From Nioella sediminis (GTDB taxonomy: Bacteria > Pseudomonadota > Alphaproteobacteria > Rhodobacterales > Rhodobacteraceae): DNA of 64,000 nt. Numbering within the stretch: position 1 is the first letter of the stretch; every line of letters starts with the position of its first letter. The stretch is from positions 50,923 through 114,922 of the forward strand of contig NZ_MNBL01000047.1 of assembly GCF_001879695.1 (NCBI RefSeq), given 5' to 3'. Positions 16,401-23,983 of the stretch are shown in pieces. Below the pieces are notes generated by a model. That model was not told the origin of the DNA, made no database searches, and saw only the letters and a list, made by a program, of their open reading frames with translations. Position numbers and translations under genes: made by a program.

Positions 16401-16495
16401 TGATCGAGTTCAACAAGGTGGATGGCACCACGGTGCCCGCGAAAATCGTGAACCCGGTGTTCTACGACCCGGACGGGGAGAAGCAGAATGTCTGA
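13484..16495 (+). CDS. soxA: sarcosine oxidase subunit alpha
   Basis: A 1003-residue protein with three parts: an N-terminal 2Fe-2S-ferredoxin-like region (about 1-100), a pyridine-nucleotide-disulfide-oxidoreductase-like region that binds NAD (VMIVGGGIAGLQAA, glycines 175-180), and a C-terminal aminomethyltransferase (GcvT-like) domain from about 610 that makes 5,10-methylene-tetrahydrofolate. The order and length match known SoxA. Start overlaps soxD (ATGA) and the end overlaps soxG by 8 nt, so B-D-A-G form one operon. No glyA or purU is attached here, unlike in some operons. Confidence 0.95.
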   Translation: MSTRLSSGGRLIDRSAARDFTFNGKRLTGYAGDTLASALLANGQTLMGRSFKYHRPRGVVASGAEEPNALMGIGKGSRFEPNQRATTTELFDGLEAESQNHWPSLEFDVGAVNNSLYKFFPAGFYYKTFMFPRPAWKHLFEPIVRHSAGLGKAPKDRDADRYEHFYAFVDVMIVGGGIAGLQAALTAGATGARVLLVEQTAHWGGRAPVDGVEIDGQPADQWIKNALQTLEGMDNVRVRSRTMASGVYDHGYVLAYERLTDHAPEMDGPRHRLWRIRAKQVITATGALERPLSFAGNDIPGVMLASAVRDYVVNWGVSPGDRTVVVTNNDDAYRTALALHGAGLAVPAIVDARATVTGDLAEAARAAGIRVLTGTGIASVKGKKAVTGVTLCAQAGEGAVTEEIACEAVAMSGGWSPVVHLWSHCGGKLTWDAEQACFRPDHDRAPTSHDGKPFVTAAGAADGVLGSADALASGSNAAVAVAQALGLSATASAPSANDPHETPLEPVWIMPQGAGPAKRMKMWLDYQNDVKVSDVRLAAQEGYESVEHTKRYTTLGMATDQGKLSNINGLATLASALNDEIPNVGTTTFRPPYTPISMGAIAGEARGDVFQPLRRTPMHAWHEEQGAYMEPVGHWRRPYCYPKAGETHEQAVHREVLATRNSLGLLDASTLGKIIVKGPDAGRFMDMLYTNMMSTLKPGKCRYGLMCNENGFLMDDGVVARIDEDTFLVHTTSGGAEHTHAHMEDWLQCEWWDWKVHTVNVTEQYAQVAVVGPNARKLLEKLGTDMDLSAEALPFMGWAEGKIGGFNTRVFRISFSGELSFEIAVPASQGRAFWDALHAAGAEWNATAYGTEALHIMRAEKGFIMIGDETDGTVIPQDLGLGWAISKKKEDYLGKRAQERSHMTDPTRWKLVGLETVDGSVIPDGSYAVASGTNANGQGNTQGRITSTYHSPTLGKGIAMGLVLNGPDRMGEVIEFNKVDGTTVPAKIVNPVFYDPDGEKQNV

Positions 16496-17051
16496 AGTGA
16501 GCGCATTGATGGGCGCGGTGGCCGAAGGCCGGACCCGTGTTGAAGAGGCGGGGCTTGCCGGGATGATCACCCTGCGCGGGGATCTTGCCAGCGCCAAGCT
16601 GATTGCCGCCGTGACCGGCCTTGCGGGCGTCGAGATGCCCGGCCAGCGGGAGATCAAAGCGGGCGATGACAAGGCGGTGGCCTGGATGTCGCGTGACGAG
16701 CTGTTGATCATGGTGCCCCATGAGGAGGCGGAGGCCGCCGTCGCTATGCTGTCCACCGCTCTGGCGGGCGAGCATGCGACCGTCGCCAATGTCTCGGATG
16801 CGCGCGCTCTGTTCCGGGTGGACGGGCCCCATGCGCGGGAAGCGATTGCCAAACTGGCACCTGCCGATCTGCATCCCGACAGCTTTGGTCCCGGTGAAAT
16901 GCGCCGCACCCGCATGGCGCAGGTGCCTGCGGCGATCTGGCAAAGCGGGGACGACCAGTTTTCGGTCATCTGTTTCCGGTCCGTGGCGCAGTACGTGTTC
17001 GACCTGCTGGCGCTGTCTGCCAAGGACGGCTCGGAAGTCGGATATTTCTGA
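16488..17051 (+). CDS. soxG: sarcosine oxidase subunit gamma
   Basis: A 187-residue subunit with the gamma-family blocks VAWMSRDELLIMVP and RALFRVDGPHAREAIAKL, related to the folate-binding GcvT fold. It sits at the interface of the alpha C-terminal domain in known structures. It overlaps soxA by 8 nt. Four tandem palindromes start 20 bp after its stop. Confidence 0.9.
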   Translation: MSEVSALMGAVAEGRTRVEEAGLAGMITLRGDLASAKLIAAVTGLAGVEMPGQREIKAGDDKAVAWMSRDELLIMVPHEEAEAAVAMLSTALAGEHATVANVSDARALFRVDGPHAREAIAKLAPADLHPDSFGPGEMRRTRMAQVPAAIWQSGDDQFSVICFRSVAQYVFDLLALSAKDGSEVGYF

Positions 17052-17071
17052 GCCTGACGGTTGGGTTGGGG

Positions 17072-17164
17072 AAGCGGTTTCGAAACCGCTTTGTCACGCG
17101 CATTCGAATGCGCGTTGAAAAGGGCCTTCGAAGGCCCTTTCTTCATGGCGCTTCGAAGCGCCAT
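17072..17164. repeat. array of four tandem palindromes with TTCGAA centre
   Basis: Four perfect palindromes follow one another: AAGCGGTTTCGAAACCGCTT (17072-17091), ACGCGCATTCGAATGCGCGT (17096-17115), a 22-bp unit with arms AAAGGGCC (17119-17140) and ATGGCGCTTCGAAGCGCCAT (17145-17164). Their centres are spaced 24, 24 and 25 bp. All share the centre TTCGAA but the arms are unrelated, so pairing is kept while sequence is not. It lies after soxG. Confidence 0.92.
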
Positions 17165-17316
17165 CCCGCCCATCGGCAAGGGGAGAGCGCATCGGTCGGG
17201 ACCGGTCACCTGCATTTGCGCAGGTGAAAAACCTGACCGAAACGCTTGACCAACCGGGGCTTGGGCCTCAGGTAGAGGGTATCTGACTTCCCACGCGAAC
17301 AAGAGGGGCCCTTACA

Positions 17317-17922
17317 ATGGCTTTTGAACTTCCCGACCTACCCTACGCTCATGACGCGCTGGCCGATCTCGGCATGTCCGCCGAGACGCTGGAATACCAC
17401 CACGACCTGCACCACAAGGCCTATGTCGACAACGGCAACAAGCTGATTGCCGGGACCGAGTGGGAAAACAAGTCGATGGAAGAGATCATCACCGGCACCT
17501 ACAACGCCTCTGCCGTTGCGCAGAACGGTATCTTCAACAACATCAGCCAGCTGTGGAACCACAACCAGTTCTGGGAAATGATGGGCCCCGGCGAAAGTGC
17601 CATGCCGGGCGAGTTGGAAGCGGCCCTGACCGAGAACTTCGGCTCGGTCGACGAGTTCAAGTCGCAGTTTGCCGCCGCGGGCGCGGGCCAGTTCGGCTCT
17701 GGCTGGTGCTGGCTGGTGAAGAACGCCGACGGCTCGCTGGCCGTGACCAAGACCGAGAACGGTGTGAACCCGCTCTGCTTCGGCCAGACTGCACTGCTTG
17801 GCTGTGACGTGTGGGAACATTCCTACTACATCGACTTCCGCAACAAGCGCCCGGCCTACCTCGACAACTTCCTGAACAAGCTGGTGAACTGGGAAAACGT
17901 CGCGGCACGCCTCGCCGGCTGA
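17317..17922 (+). CDS. sodB: Fe/Mn superoxide dismutase
   Basis: A 201-residue cytoplasmic dismutase that converts superoxide to oxygen and hydrogen peroxide. Metal ligands fall in the expected places: His28 in LEYHHDLHH, His82 in LWNHNQFW, Asp164 and His168 in DVWEHSYY. The N-terminus MAFELPDLPYAHDAL is like iron enzymes of Rhodobacteraceae, but the metal cannot be fixed from sequence alone. A strong terminator follows. Downstream of a peroxide-generating oxidase the position is notable, but the 265-bp gap with palindromes argues for separate transcription. Confidence 0.95.
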   Translation: MAFELPDLPYAHDALADLGMSAETLEYHHDLHHKAYVDNGNKLIAGTEWENKSMEEIITGTYNASAVAQNGIFNNISQLWNHNQFWEMMGPGESAMPGELEAALTENFGSVDEFKSQFAAAGAGQFGSGWCWLVKNADGSLAVTKTENGVNPLCFGQTALLGCDVWEHSYYIDFRNKRPAYLDNFLNKLVNWENVAARLAG

Positions 17923-17951
17923 TCGGCCTTCTGGACAATCAGACACATGCG

Positions 17952-17983
17952 AACCCGCCGGTGATCTTCACCGGCGGGTTTTT
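17952..17983 (+). terminator. Rho-independent terminator after sodB
   Basis: A perfect 13-bp stem, AACCCGCCGGTGA (17952-17964) with its complement (17968-17980), closes on a 3-nt loop and runs into five T (17979-17983). It lies 30 nt after the sodB stop. Confidence 0.9.
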
Positions 17984-18063
17984 CCGTGCTGACAAGAATA
18001 CCGGTGCTGCTTGACCATATTCGGCCCTCGTGAAAGGGGTAGGATAAGATCGACGGGGACAGA

Positions 18064-18948
18064 ATGGCCATGACCGAGATGCAAAAGGGTATCCTGGCCC
18101 TGATTCTGGCCTGTGCCATCTGGGGGCTGGCGCCGATCTTCTACAGGGAGCTGTCTCATGTCGCGCCGTCAGAGGTGTTGGTCCATCGTACCGTCTGGTC
18201 CTTTGTCAGCTTTGGCCTTGTCCTGGCCCTTCAAGGCCGATTCGGCGAGATCCGGACCGGGTTTGGCGACAAGCGACAGTTGGGGATTTCCTGTTTTTCA
18301 TCGCTGACCATCTCGCTCAACTGGTTCATCTTCATTTTTGCCATTGGCGCGGGCCGGGCGCTGGAGGCGTCCATCGGCTACTACATCTACCCGCTGGTCG
18401 CGGTGGTGATCGGGCTTGTAGTGCTACGCGAGAGACTGAGCCGCGCTCAGGGGGTGGCGGTCGGGCTTGCCACGCTGGCGGTGCTGGTCCTGACGGCCGG
18501 GCTTGGCGTCACGCCGTGGATCAGCCTCGTTCTGGCGGTCAGCTTTGCCACCTACGGGCTGCTCAAACGCTGGATCGACGCAGGCCCGGTGGTGTCGGTG
18601 ACGCTGGAAACCCTGCTGCTGACGCCCTTTGCCCTGGCGTTTCTGGCAATCTGGGGGCAGGGCGCGTTTTTCTGGGGCTGGTGGGAGGCGCTGCTGCTGA
18701 TCCTCTGCGGCCCCGTCACGGCGGTGCCGCTCATTCTGTTTTCCTACGCGGCCAAGCGCGTGCCGATGTCGTCCATGGGGCTCATTCAGTACCTGAACCC
18801 GACGCTGCAATTCCTCGTGGCCTGGCTGGTCCTGCTGGAGCCGGTCTCCCACTGGCACGCCATTGCCCTGCCGATGATCTGGCTGGCGCTGGCGCTATAC
18901 AGCTGGTCGGTGCTCAGCCCTTCTGCGCGCGGTAGAGCCCGGACATGA
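18064..18948 (+). CDS. rarD: EamA/DMT transporter, RarD family
   Basis: A 294-residue inner-membrane protein with about ten hydrophobic helices in two EamA halves. The N-terminal block KGILALILACAIWGLAPIFYREL, the loop LVHRTVWSF and the stretch GYYIYPLVAVVIGLVVLRERLSRAQ are typical of RarD (often annotated as chloramphenicol-sensitive protein). The substrate is not known. A second ATG at 18070 is an equally good start. Its 3' end overlaps the convergent LOG gene by 35 nt. Confidence 0.88.
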   Translation: MAMTEMQKGILALILACAIWGLAPIFYRELSHVAPSEVLVHRTVWSFVSFGLVLALQGRFGEIRTGFGDKRQLGISCFSSLTISLNWFIFIFAIGAGRALEASIGYYIYPLVAVVIGLVVLRERLSRAQGVAVGLATLAVLVLTAGLGVTPWISLVLAVSFATYGLLKRWIDAGPVVSVTLETLLLTPFALAFLAIWGQGAFFWGWWEALLLILCGPVTAVPLILFSYAAKRVPMSSMGLIQYLNPTLQFLVAWLVLLEPVSHWHAIALPMIWLALALYSWSVLSPSARGRART

Positions 18949-19465
18949 GCGCGGGCACGTCATCCACGATCTGAAAGAAGTCCAGCAGGCTGGAATCGGC
19001 AAAGCCCTGGCCGACGATATGGGTCAGAAGATCGCTTAGCTTTTCCCAGTAACCTGCGGAGTTCAGAAGGAAAATCGGCTTTGAATGCAGGCCGAGCTGG
19101 CGCCATGTCAGCACTTCGAAGAACTCGTCCAGCGATCCGGCACCGCCCGGCAGCACCACGATGGCATCGGCATTCATCACCATGACTTTCTTGCGCTCAT
19201 GCATGGTTTCGGTGACGATGAACGTATCCAGATCGCGCTTGCCGACCTCCATGTTCAGCAGGTGCTCTGGAATCACCCCGAACGTGCCGCCACCCGCCGC
19301 CATGGCCGCCCGCGCGACGATGCCCATCAGCCCCACATCGCCCGCACCGTAGACGAGCCGCATGCCACCCTCGGCCAGCGCCGTTCCAAGCGCTTCGGCA
19401 TCCTCGGCATAGCGCGGCGAGGAACCGGCACGAGAGCCACAGTAGACACAAACGGAATAGGACAT
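18914..19465 (-). CDS. LOG family protein (TIGR00730-type nucleoside 5'-monophosphate phosphoribohydrolase)
   Basis: A 183-residue Rossmann-fold hydrolase. The LOG signature is present: MHERKKVM with Arg91, and PGGAGSLDE at 106-114 with the acidic Glu114; Ser replaces the more usual Thr in PGGxGTxxE. The family cleaves ribose 5-phosphate from AMP or from cytokinin nucleotides; the bacterial role is usually uncertain. Start 19465 (MSYSVCVYCGS) is the family N-terminus; an ATG 24 codons upstream lacks support. Divergent from the LysM gene with 107 bp between. Confidence 0.88.
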   Translation of the reverse strand: MSYSVCVYCGSRAGSSPRYAEDAEALGTALAEGGMRLVYGAGDVGLMGIVARAAMAAGGGTFGVIPEHLLNMEVGKRDLDTFIVTETMHERKKVMVMNADAIVVLPGGAGSLDEFFEVLTWRQLGLHSKPIFLLNSAGYWEKLSDLLTHIVGQGFADSSLLDFFQIVDDVPALMSGLYRAQKG

Positions 19466-19572
19466 GGGTGAACCTGACTTGATGGTGTTTTGACCCGTGA
19501 TAGACCTGTTGCTAAGGTCATACAACTGCACCGGCATGTGGGGACGTGCCGGGGCCTGAGGGGAGAGCAGAT

Positions 19573-21798
19573 ATGGCAGCTTCGGCAGGGTCCGGACTTG
19601 GACTAGGCACGGTTGCGGCGGGGGTGGCTGTCGCCGCCGTGGTCGGCGTGGTCGGCTATCAGGTCATCTTTGCACCCGGGCCAGACCCGGTGGCGGAAGA
19701 TGTGCCCCAAGGTATCGCAAGCGATCCGGTGGCGGTGCCCGATCCCGATGTGACCGACCCGGACGTGGAGGTCGCAGCCGAGACCCCGACAGCCGCGACC
19801 CCGGCAGAGCCTGACATCCTGCCCGACCTCATCGCCCCGCGCTTCGACCTGGTTCGCGTGGATGCCGCCGGAGGGGCGCTGATTGCCGGTCAGGCCGAAA
19901 GCAATGCGGAACTGCGCCTGCTGCTTGACGGGCAGGAAATCCATCTTGCTAGCAGCGATGCGGGCGGAGATTTCGTGGCGATGTTCGATATTCCACCGTC
20001 CGAATTGCCACGCATCCTGAGCCTTGAGATGCTGATGGAGGATGGCTCGGTTCTGGTGTCGGAACAAAGCGTCATCATCTCGCCGACCCTGCGCCCCGTC
20101 GGCGCGGCCACCGGTGTCGAGGTTGCTGAAGCCGACGCAACCGGCCCGGACGTGCCCGACGACAGTGGCATGACCGAGATTGCCATGGCGTCAGAGCCCG
20201 ACACGCCCCCGGCCAGCGGCACCACACCTCTTGCCCCTGCCACGCCCGATCTTCCTGAACAGACCGGCATTGCGGCTGGCGGCGAAGTCGGCACCGCACC
20301 GGGCAGCGAAAACGGCACCGAGGTCGCGGACTCCGTAGCGGACGAGACGCCAGCAGGCGGGTCCCAGCAACCTGCGGCGCTTGCGGAGGAGTCCGGTGGC
20401 GCCGGCGAATCCGACCTGGAAATCGCGTCGCTGGAGATCGAGGAAAGCTCTGGCGGTGGCCTGAGCCGCGGCTTGCAGCCGGGAAATGCGGCGACGGTCA
20501 CGGAAAATGCCGGTGCCGCCGATGCCCAGTCCAGCGGGGCCGGTCCTGAAGAGCCGACACAGGCGGCTGCGGGCGATACCCTGCAGGTGACCCTTGAAAC
20601 CGCCAATGCGCCCCTACCGGACGCGGGCGACGGGGTTGGGCCGGTTGAGGTGGCAGCGGACGCACCCTCGGCGGATCGTGACAGCCCCGAGATCGCGGGC
20701 GCATCGGGTGCGGACGATCCGGAAGCCCTGCCGGACGCGACCGGTGCCCCGATTGCAGAAGGCAGCAGCCCGGAGGTCTCGACCGCCAGCCTGGAGGAAA
20801 ATCCCGTCACCGTCCCGGACGACAGTGGCCCCTCTGCGGCATCCGAGGGCACGACGGGACTGGCCACGCCAGAGGCCGGGGGCGGCTCATCTGCGGATGT
20901 GGATATGGCGGCTGCGGGTGACGCTTCCGCTACTTCGCAGGAGAACACGGCGCAGGCCGCAGCGCAACAGACGGGCGACGCGCCCATTGTGGAGATGGAG
21001 GTTGCGGACCCTTCCGCAGACTCACATGGCGCACCGGAAGGGAACACGCAGCTGGCAGCCGCGCAGGACGCGGCAGATGTTCCTGCTGCGCAAGACAGCG
21101 CGGCGGTTTCCTCTGGCGAGGCAGAGACGCAACCGGTTTCGCAACCCGATGTCGTTGCGGCTGAGGGTGGTTCCGGCGCTTCCCCCTCCGACTCCACGCA
21201 AGTGGCGGCGGCGGGCAGCCCGGCAGAGGCCCCGCAGGACAGCCCGGCGATGGAGCCTCAGACCCCCACCGTTCTGCTGGCCGACAGTCAGGGCATCCGC
21301 GTCATCCAGTCGGGCGACGAGGCCCCGCAGGTGCAATCACAGGTGACGCTGGACACCATCGCCTATGATACCGTTGGCGACGTGGTGCTGGCGGGGCGTG
21401 GCCCGGCGGAATCGGATGTGCGCTTCTACCTCAACAACCAGCCCATTCATCTGGCCCCGATCAACTTGCAAGGCGGCTGGCGCACGGCATTGCCGCAGGT
21501 CGATCCCGGCACCTACACGCTGCGTCTGGACGAGGTCAGCGCCGATGGCGCGGTGCAAAGCCGGATCGAAACGCCCTTCCTGCGCGAAGAACCCGAGGCC
21601 GTTGCGGCGATCACCTCGGCCTCGGGTGAGAATGTGATCACCGTTCAATGGGGGCACACGCTGTGGGGCATTGCGCAGCAGCATTTTGGCGAGGGCGTGG
21701 CCTATGTGCAGATCTACGAGGCCAACCGAGATCAGATCCGCAACCCGGACCTGATCTATCCGGGCCAGATCTTCACCCTGCCGGAACGGACCGACTAG
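19573..21798 (+). CDS. membrane-anchored LysM protein with long acidic disordered region
   Basis: A 741-residue protein: short N-terminus, one transmembrane anchor (about 8-32, Gly/Ala/Val-rich), a folded domain (about 90-172), some 400 residues of Ala-, Glu-, Asp-, Pro-, Ser-rich low-complexity sequence with no hydrophobic core, a second folded domain (about 590-673), and a C-terminal LysM domain (about 690-741, VQWGHTLWGIAQQHFGEG to NPDLIYPGQIFTLPE) that binds peptidoglycan. The two folded domains are repeats of each other: AESNAELRLLLDGQEIHLA against PAESDVRFYLNNQPIHLA. It probably spans the periplasm from inner membrane to wall. Start 19573 has GGGAGAGCAG upstream. Confidence 0.82.
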   Translation: MAASAGSGLGLGTVAAGVAVAAVVGVVGYQVIFAPGPDPVAEDVPQGIASDPVAVPDPDVTDPDVEVAAETPTAATPAEPDILPDLIAPRFDLVRVDAAGGALIAGQAESNAELRLLLDGQEIHLASSDAGGDFVAMFDIPPSELPRILSLEMLMEDGSVLVSEQSVIISPTLRPVGAATGVEVAEADATGPDVPDDSGMTEIAMASEPDTPPASGTTPLAPATPDLPEQTGIAAGGEVGTAPGSENGTEVADSVADETPAGGSQQPAALAEESGGAGESDLEIASLEIEESSGGGLSRGLQPGNAATVTENAGAADAQSSGAGPEEPTQAAAGDTLQVTLETANAPLPDAGDGVGPVEVAADAPSADRDSPEIAGASGADDPEALPDATGAPIAEGSSPEVSTASLEENPVTVPDDSGPSAASEGTTGLATPEAGGGSSADVDMAAAGDASATSQENTAQAAAQQTGDAPIVEMEVADPSADSHGAPEGNTQLAAAQDAADVPAAQDSAAVSSGEAETQPVSQPDVVAAEGGSGASPSDSTQVAAAGSPAEAPQDSPAMEPQTPTVLLADSQGIRVIQSGDEAPQVQSQVTLDTIAYDTVGDVVLAGRGPAESDVRFYLNNQPIHLAPINLQGGWRTALPQVDPGTYTLRLDEVSADGAVQSRIETPFLREEPEAVAAITSASGENVITVQWGHTLWGIAQQHFGEGVAYVQIYEANRDQIRNPDLIYPGQIFTLPERTD

Positions 21799-21913
21799 GT
21801 CTCGCCTCGGCACATCCGCACATATGGGTCGCGCCCCGGTGATCTGGTCATTCCGGCGGGGCGGGCTTAGGTTGCGCGCAACGCTCCGCCATCTGTGACA
21901 GAAAGCCCGCTTC

Positions 21914-23755
21914 ATGCCGCCCACCACCATGACCGACCACCCCAAGGGCTCCGAGGCCCGCCGCAGCGGTTGGCGCACCATCCGCAAGGTCGCACCCTAT
22001 CTCTGGCCCGATGCCCATCCATGGGTGAAACACCGGGTGCTGGCGGCGCTGGCGATGCTGGTTCTGGGGCGGTTGATCGCGGTCTATACGCCGTTTTTCT
22101 ATGCCGATGCGGTGGATGTTCTGTCAGGAGAGCTGTCTCCCTCTGGCATGTTGATGATGGGGGCCGTGGGGCTGACCGTGGCCTATGGCGTGGCGCGGGC
22201 CATGGCCGTTGGGTTCCAGCAGTTGCGCGATGTGGTCTTCGCCAAGGTGGGCCAGCGTGCGCTCAGGCAACTGGCGCTGGAAACCTTCGAGCATATCCAC
22301 GCGCTGTCGCTGCGCTATCACATCACCCGCAAGACCGGCGGCCTGTCCCGGATCATCGAGCGCGGTGTGAAGGGCGTCGAATTCCTGCTGCGCTTCCTGC
22401 TGTTTTCCATCGGGCCGCTGGTGATCGAGCTTTTGCTGATCGGCATCGTTCTGGCCGTGCTGTTCGACATCTGGTATTTCGTTGTCGTCCTCGTGACGCT
22501 CGCCATTTACATCTGGTTCACCTTCGCGGTGACCGAATGGCGTGTAAAAATCCGCAAGGAAATGAACGATCAGGACACCGACGCCAACCAGAAGGCGATC
22601 GACAGCCTGCTCAACTTCGAAACGGTCAAGTATTTCGGGGCCGAGAAGCGCGAAGCGGAACGCTATGACAGTGCCATGGCGGGCTATGAGCGCGCGGCGC
22701 TGAAAACGGCCTATTCGCTTGGGTTTCTCAATTTCGGCCAATCGGTGATCATCACCATCGGGCTGGTCATCGTCATGGTCATGGCCGCCATTGGCGTGAA
22801 CAACGGCACGCTCACCGTGGGCGATTTCGTCATGGTCAACGCCTACATGATCCAGATCACCATGCCGCTCAATTTCCTTGGCACGGTCTACCGCGAGATT
22901 CGGCAGGCTTTGGTCGATATGGGCGAGATGTTCGACCTGCTGGAACAGCCCGCCGATGTGGTGGATGCATCGGATGCGCGAGAGTTGACCTGCGACAAGG
23001 GCGAGCTGATCTTCGAAGATGTGCGTTTCGGCTATGAGGATGCGCGCCCGATCCTGAAGGGGCTGTCTTTTGCCGTGCCACCGGGGCACACGGTGGCGCT
23101 GGTGGGGCCGTCCGGGTCGGGCAAGTCCACCATCGGGCGGCTTCTGTTCCGCTTCTACGACGTAGGCAGCGGCGCCATCCGTATCGACGGGCAGGATCTG
23201 CGGTCGGTCACGCAGGCCAGCCTGCACGCCCGCATCGGCGTGGTGCCGCAGGATACGGTGCTGTTCAACGACACGATCCGCTATAACATCGCCTATGGCC
23301 GCCCCGACGCGAGCTTCGCCGAGATCGAGGCGGCAGCGCGGGCGGCGAAGATCCACGATTTCATCGAGAGCCTGCCGGAAGGGTACGAGACACCCGTGGG
23401 CGAACGCGGGCTGAAGCTGTCGGGCGGGGAAAAGCAGCGGGTGGGGATTGCGCGCACGCTGCTGAAGGATCCGCCGATCCTGCTGCTGGATGAAGCGACC
23501 TCGGCACTCGATACGGAAACCGAACGCGAGATCCAGGAAGAGCTGAAGATGATGGGGCAGGGGCGCACGGTGATCACCATCGCGCACCGGCTGTCCACGG
23601 TGGTCGACAGCAATCAGATCATTGTTCTGGAAAAAGGCGAGATTGCCGAGCGCGGGACGCATGAGGAGCTCTTGGCCCTGAATGGCCGCTATGCCTCGAT
23701 GTGGGCGCGGCAGGCGGCCGAGCGCGAGGACATGGCCGAGCAGGGCGCCGCCTGA
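21914..23755 (+). CDS. Atm1-type ABC exporter, fused permease and ATPase
   Basis: A 613-residue half-transporter: six transmembrane helices in the first 330 residues, then the nucleotide-binding domain with Walker A GPSGSGKS (398-405), signature LSGGEKQ (502-508) and Walker B followed by DEATSALD (Asp526, Glu527). The permease block LNFETVKYFGAEKREAERYD is diagnostic of the Atm1/HMT family, which exports glutathione-linked sulfur or metal compounds and supports Fe-S and metal homeostasis. An ATG at 21929 is an alternative start. Repeat element copy B follows its stop directly. Confidence 0.92.
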   Translation: MPPTTMTDHPKGSEARRSGWRTIRKVAPYLWPDAHPWVKHRVLAALAMLVLGRLIAVYTPFFYADAVDVLSGELSPSGMLMMGAVGLTVAYGVARAMAVGFQQLRDVVFAKVGQRALRQLALETFEHIHALSLRYHITRKTGGLSRIIERGVKGVEFLLRFLLFSIGPLVIELLLIGIVLAVLFDIWYFVVVLVTLAIYIWFTFAVTEWRVKIRKEMNDQDTDANQKAIDSLLNFETVKYFGAEKREAERYDSAMAGYERAALKTAYSLGFLNFGQSVIITIGLVIVMVMAAIGVNNGTLTVGDFVMVNAYMIQITMPLNFLGTVYREIRQALVDMGEMFDLLEQPADVVDASDARELTCDKGELIFEDVRFGYEDARPILKGLSFAVPPGHTVALVGPSGSGKSTIGRLLFRFYDVGSGAIRIDGQDLRSVTQASLHARIGVVPQDTVLFNDTIRYNIAYGRPDASFAEIEAAARAAKIHDFIESLPEGYETPVGERGLKLSGGEKQRVGIARTLLKDPPILLLDEATSALDTETEREIQEELKMMGQGRTVITIAHRLSTVVDSNQIIVLEKGEIAERGTHEELLALNGRYASMWARQAAEREDMAEQGAA

Positions 23756-23934
23756 GGGCGGTTTCGCCGCGCATCGCGCGTCGACCGGGGAGCGCTGCGC
23801 CTCAAGCCCCTTCGGGGCCCTCGTTGCAGCGCGTTGCCACGGAGGATGGAGAGGTTTCGCACCATGGTCGGACGCCTGATCGGGCGGCGAGCGATGGACG
23901 CCTCCGGCGGGGGTATTTGGACAAAGAAGAAGGG
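23756..23934 (+). repeat. post-stop composite repeat element, copy B
   Basis: The element starts right after the TGA of the Atm1-type gene, same direction. It aligns with copy A through GGTTTCGCCGC then GCGTCGACC, a GCCCC TTC GGGGC hairpin, GCGTTGCCACGGAGGATGG, and the closing GCCTCCGGCGGGGGTATTT followed by GGACAAAGAAGAAGG. Total about 179 bp. Confidence 0.75.
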
Positions 23935-23962
23935 GCAGGCGGTGTGATCCGTCTGCCCCTTT
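23930..23962. terminator. hairpin between Atm1-type and RND genes
   Basis: A 13-bp stem (AAGGGGCAGGCGG at 23930-23942 against CCGTCTGCCCCTT at 23949-23961, one G-T pair) has a 6-nt loop. T-runs are short on both strands (TTT on plus, TTCTTCTTT on minus). It closes the repeat element and lies 20 nt past the end of the minus-strand RND gene. Confidence 0.6.
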
Positions 23963-23983
23963 GGGGAGTCTGAACAGGGCTTT

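Noticed and set aside
17072..17164. Regular palindromes considered as a CRISPR array
   Set aside because: Units differ in sequence, are palindromic throughout, and have spacers of only 3-4 bp; no cas genes are near.
19890..21197. A 435-codon Ser/Ala/Pro-rich frame on the minus strand
   Set aside because: It is the shadow of the low-complexity LysM protein gene; strong codon bias at high GC opens the opposite frame.
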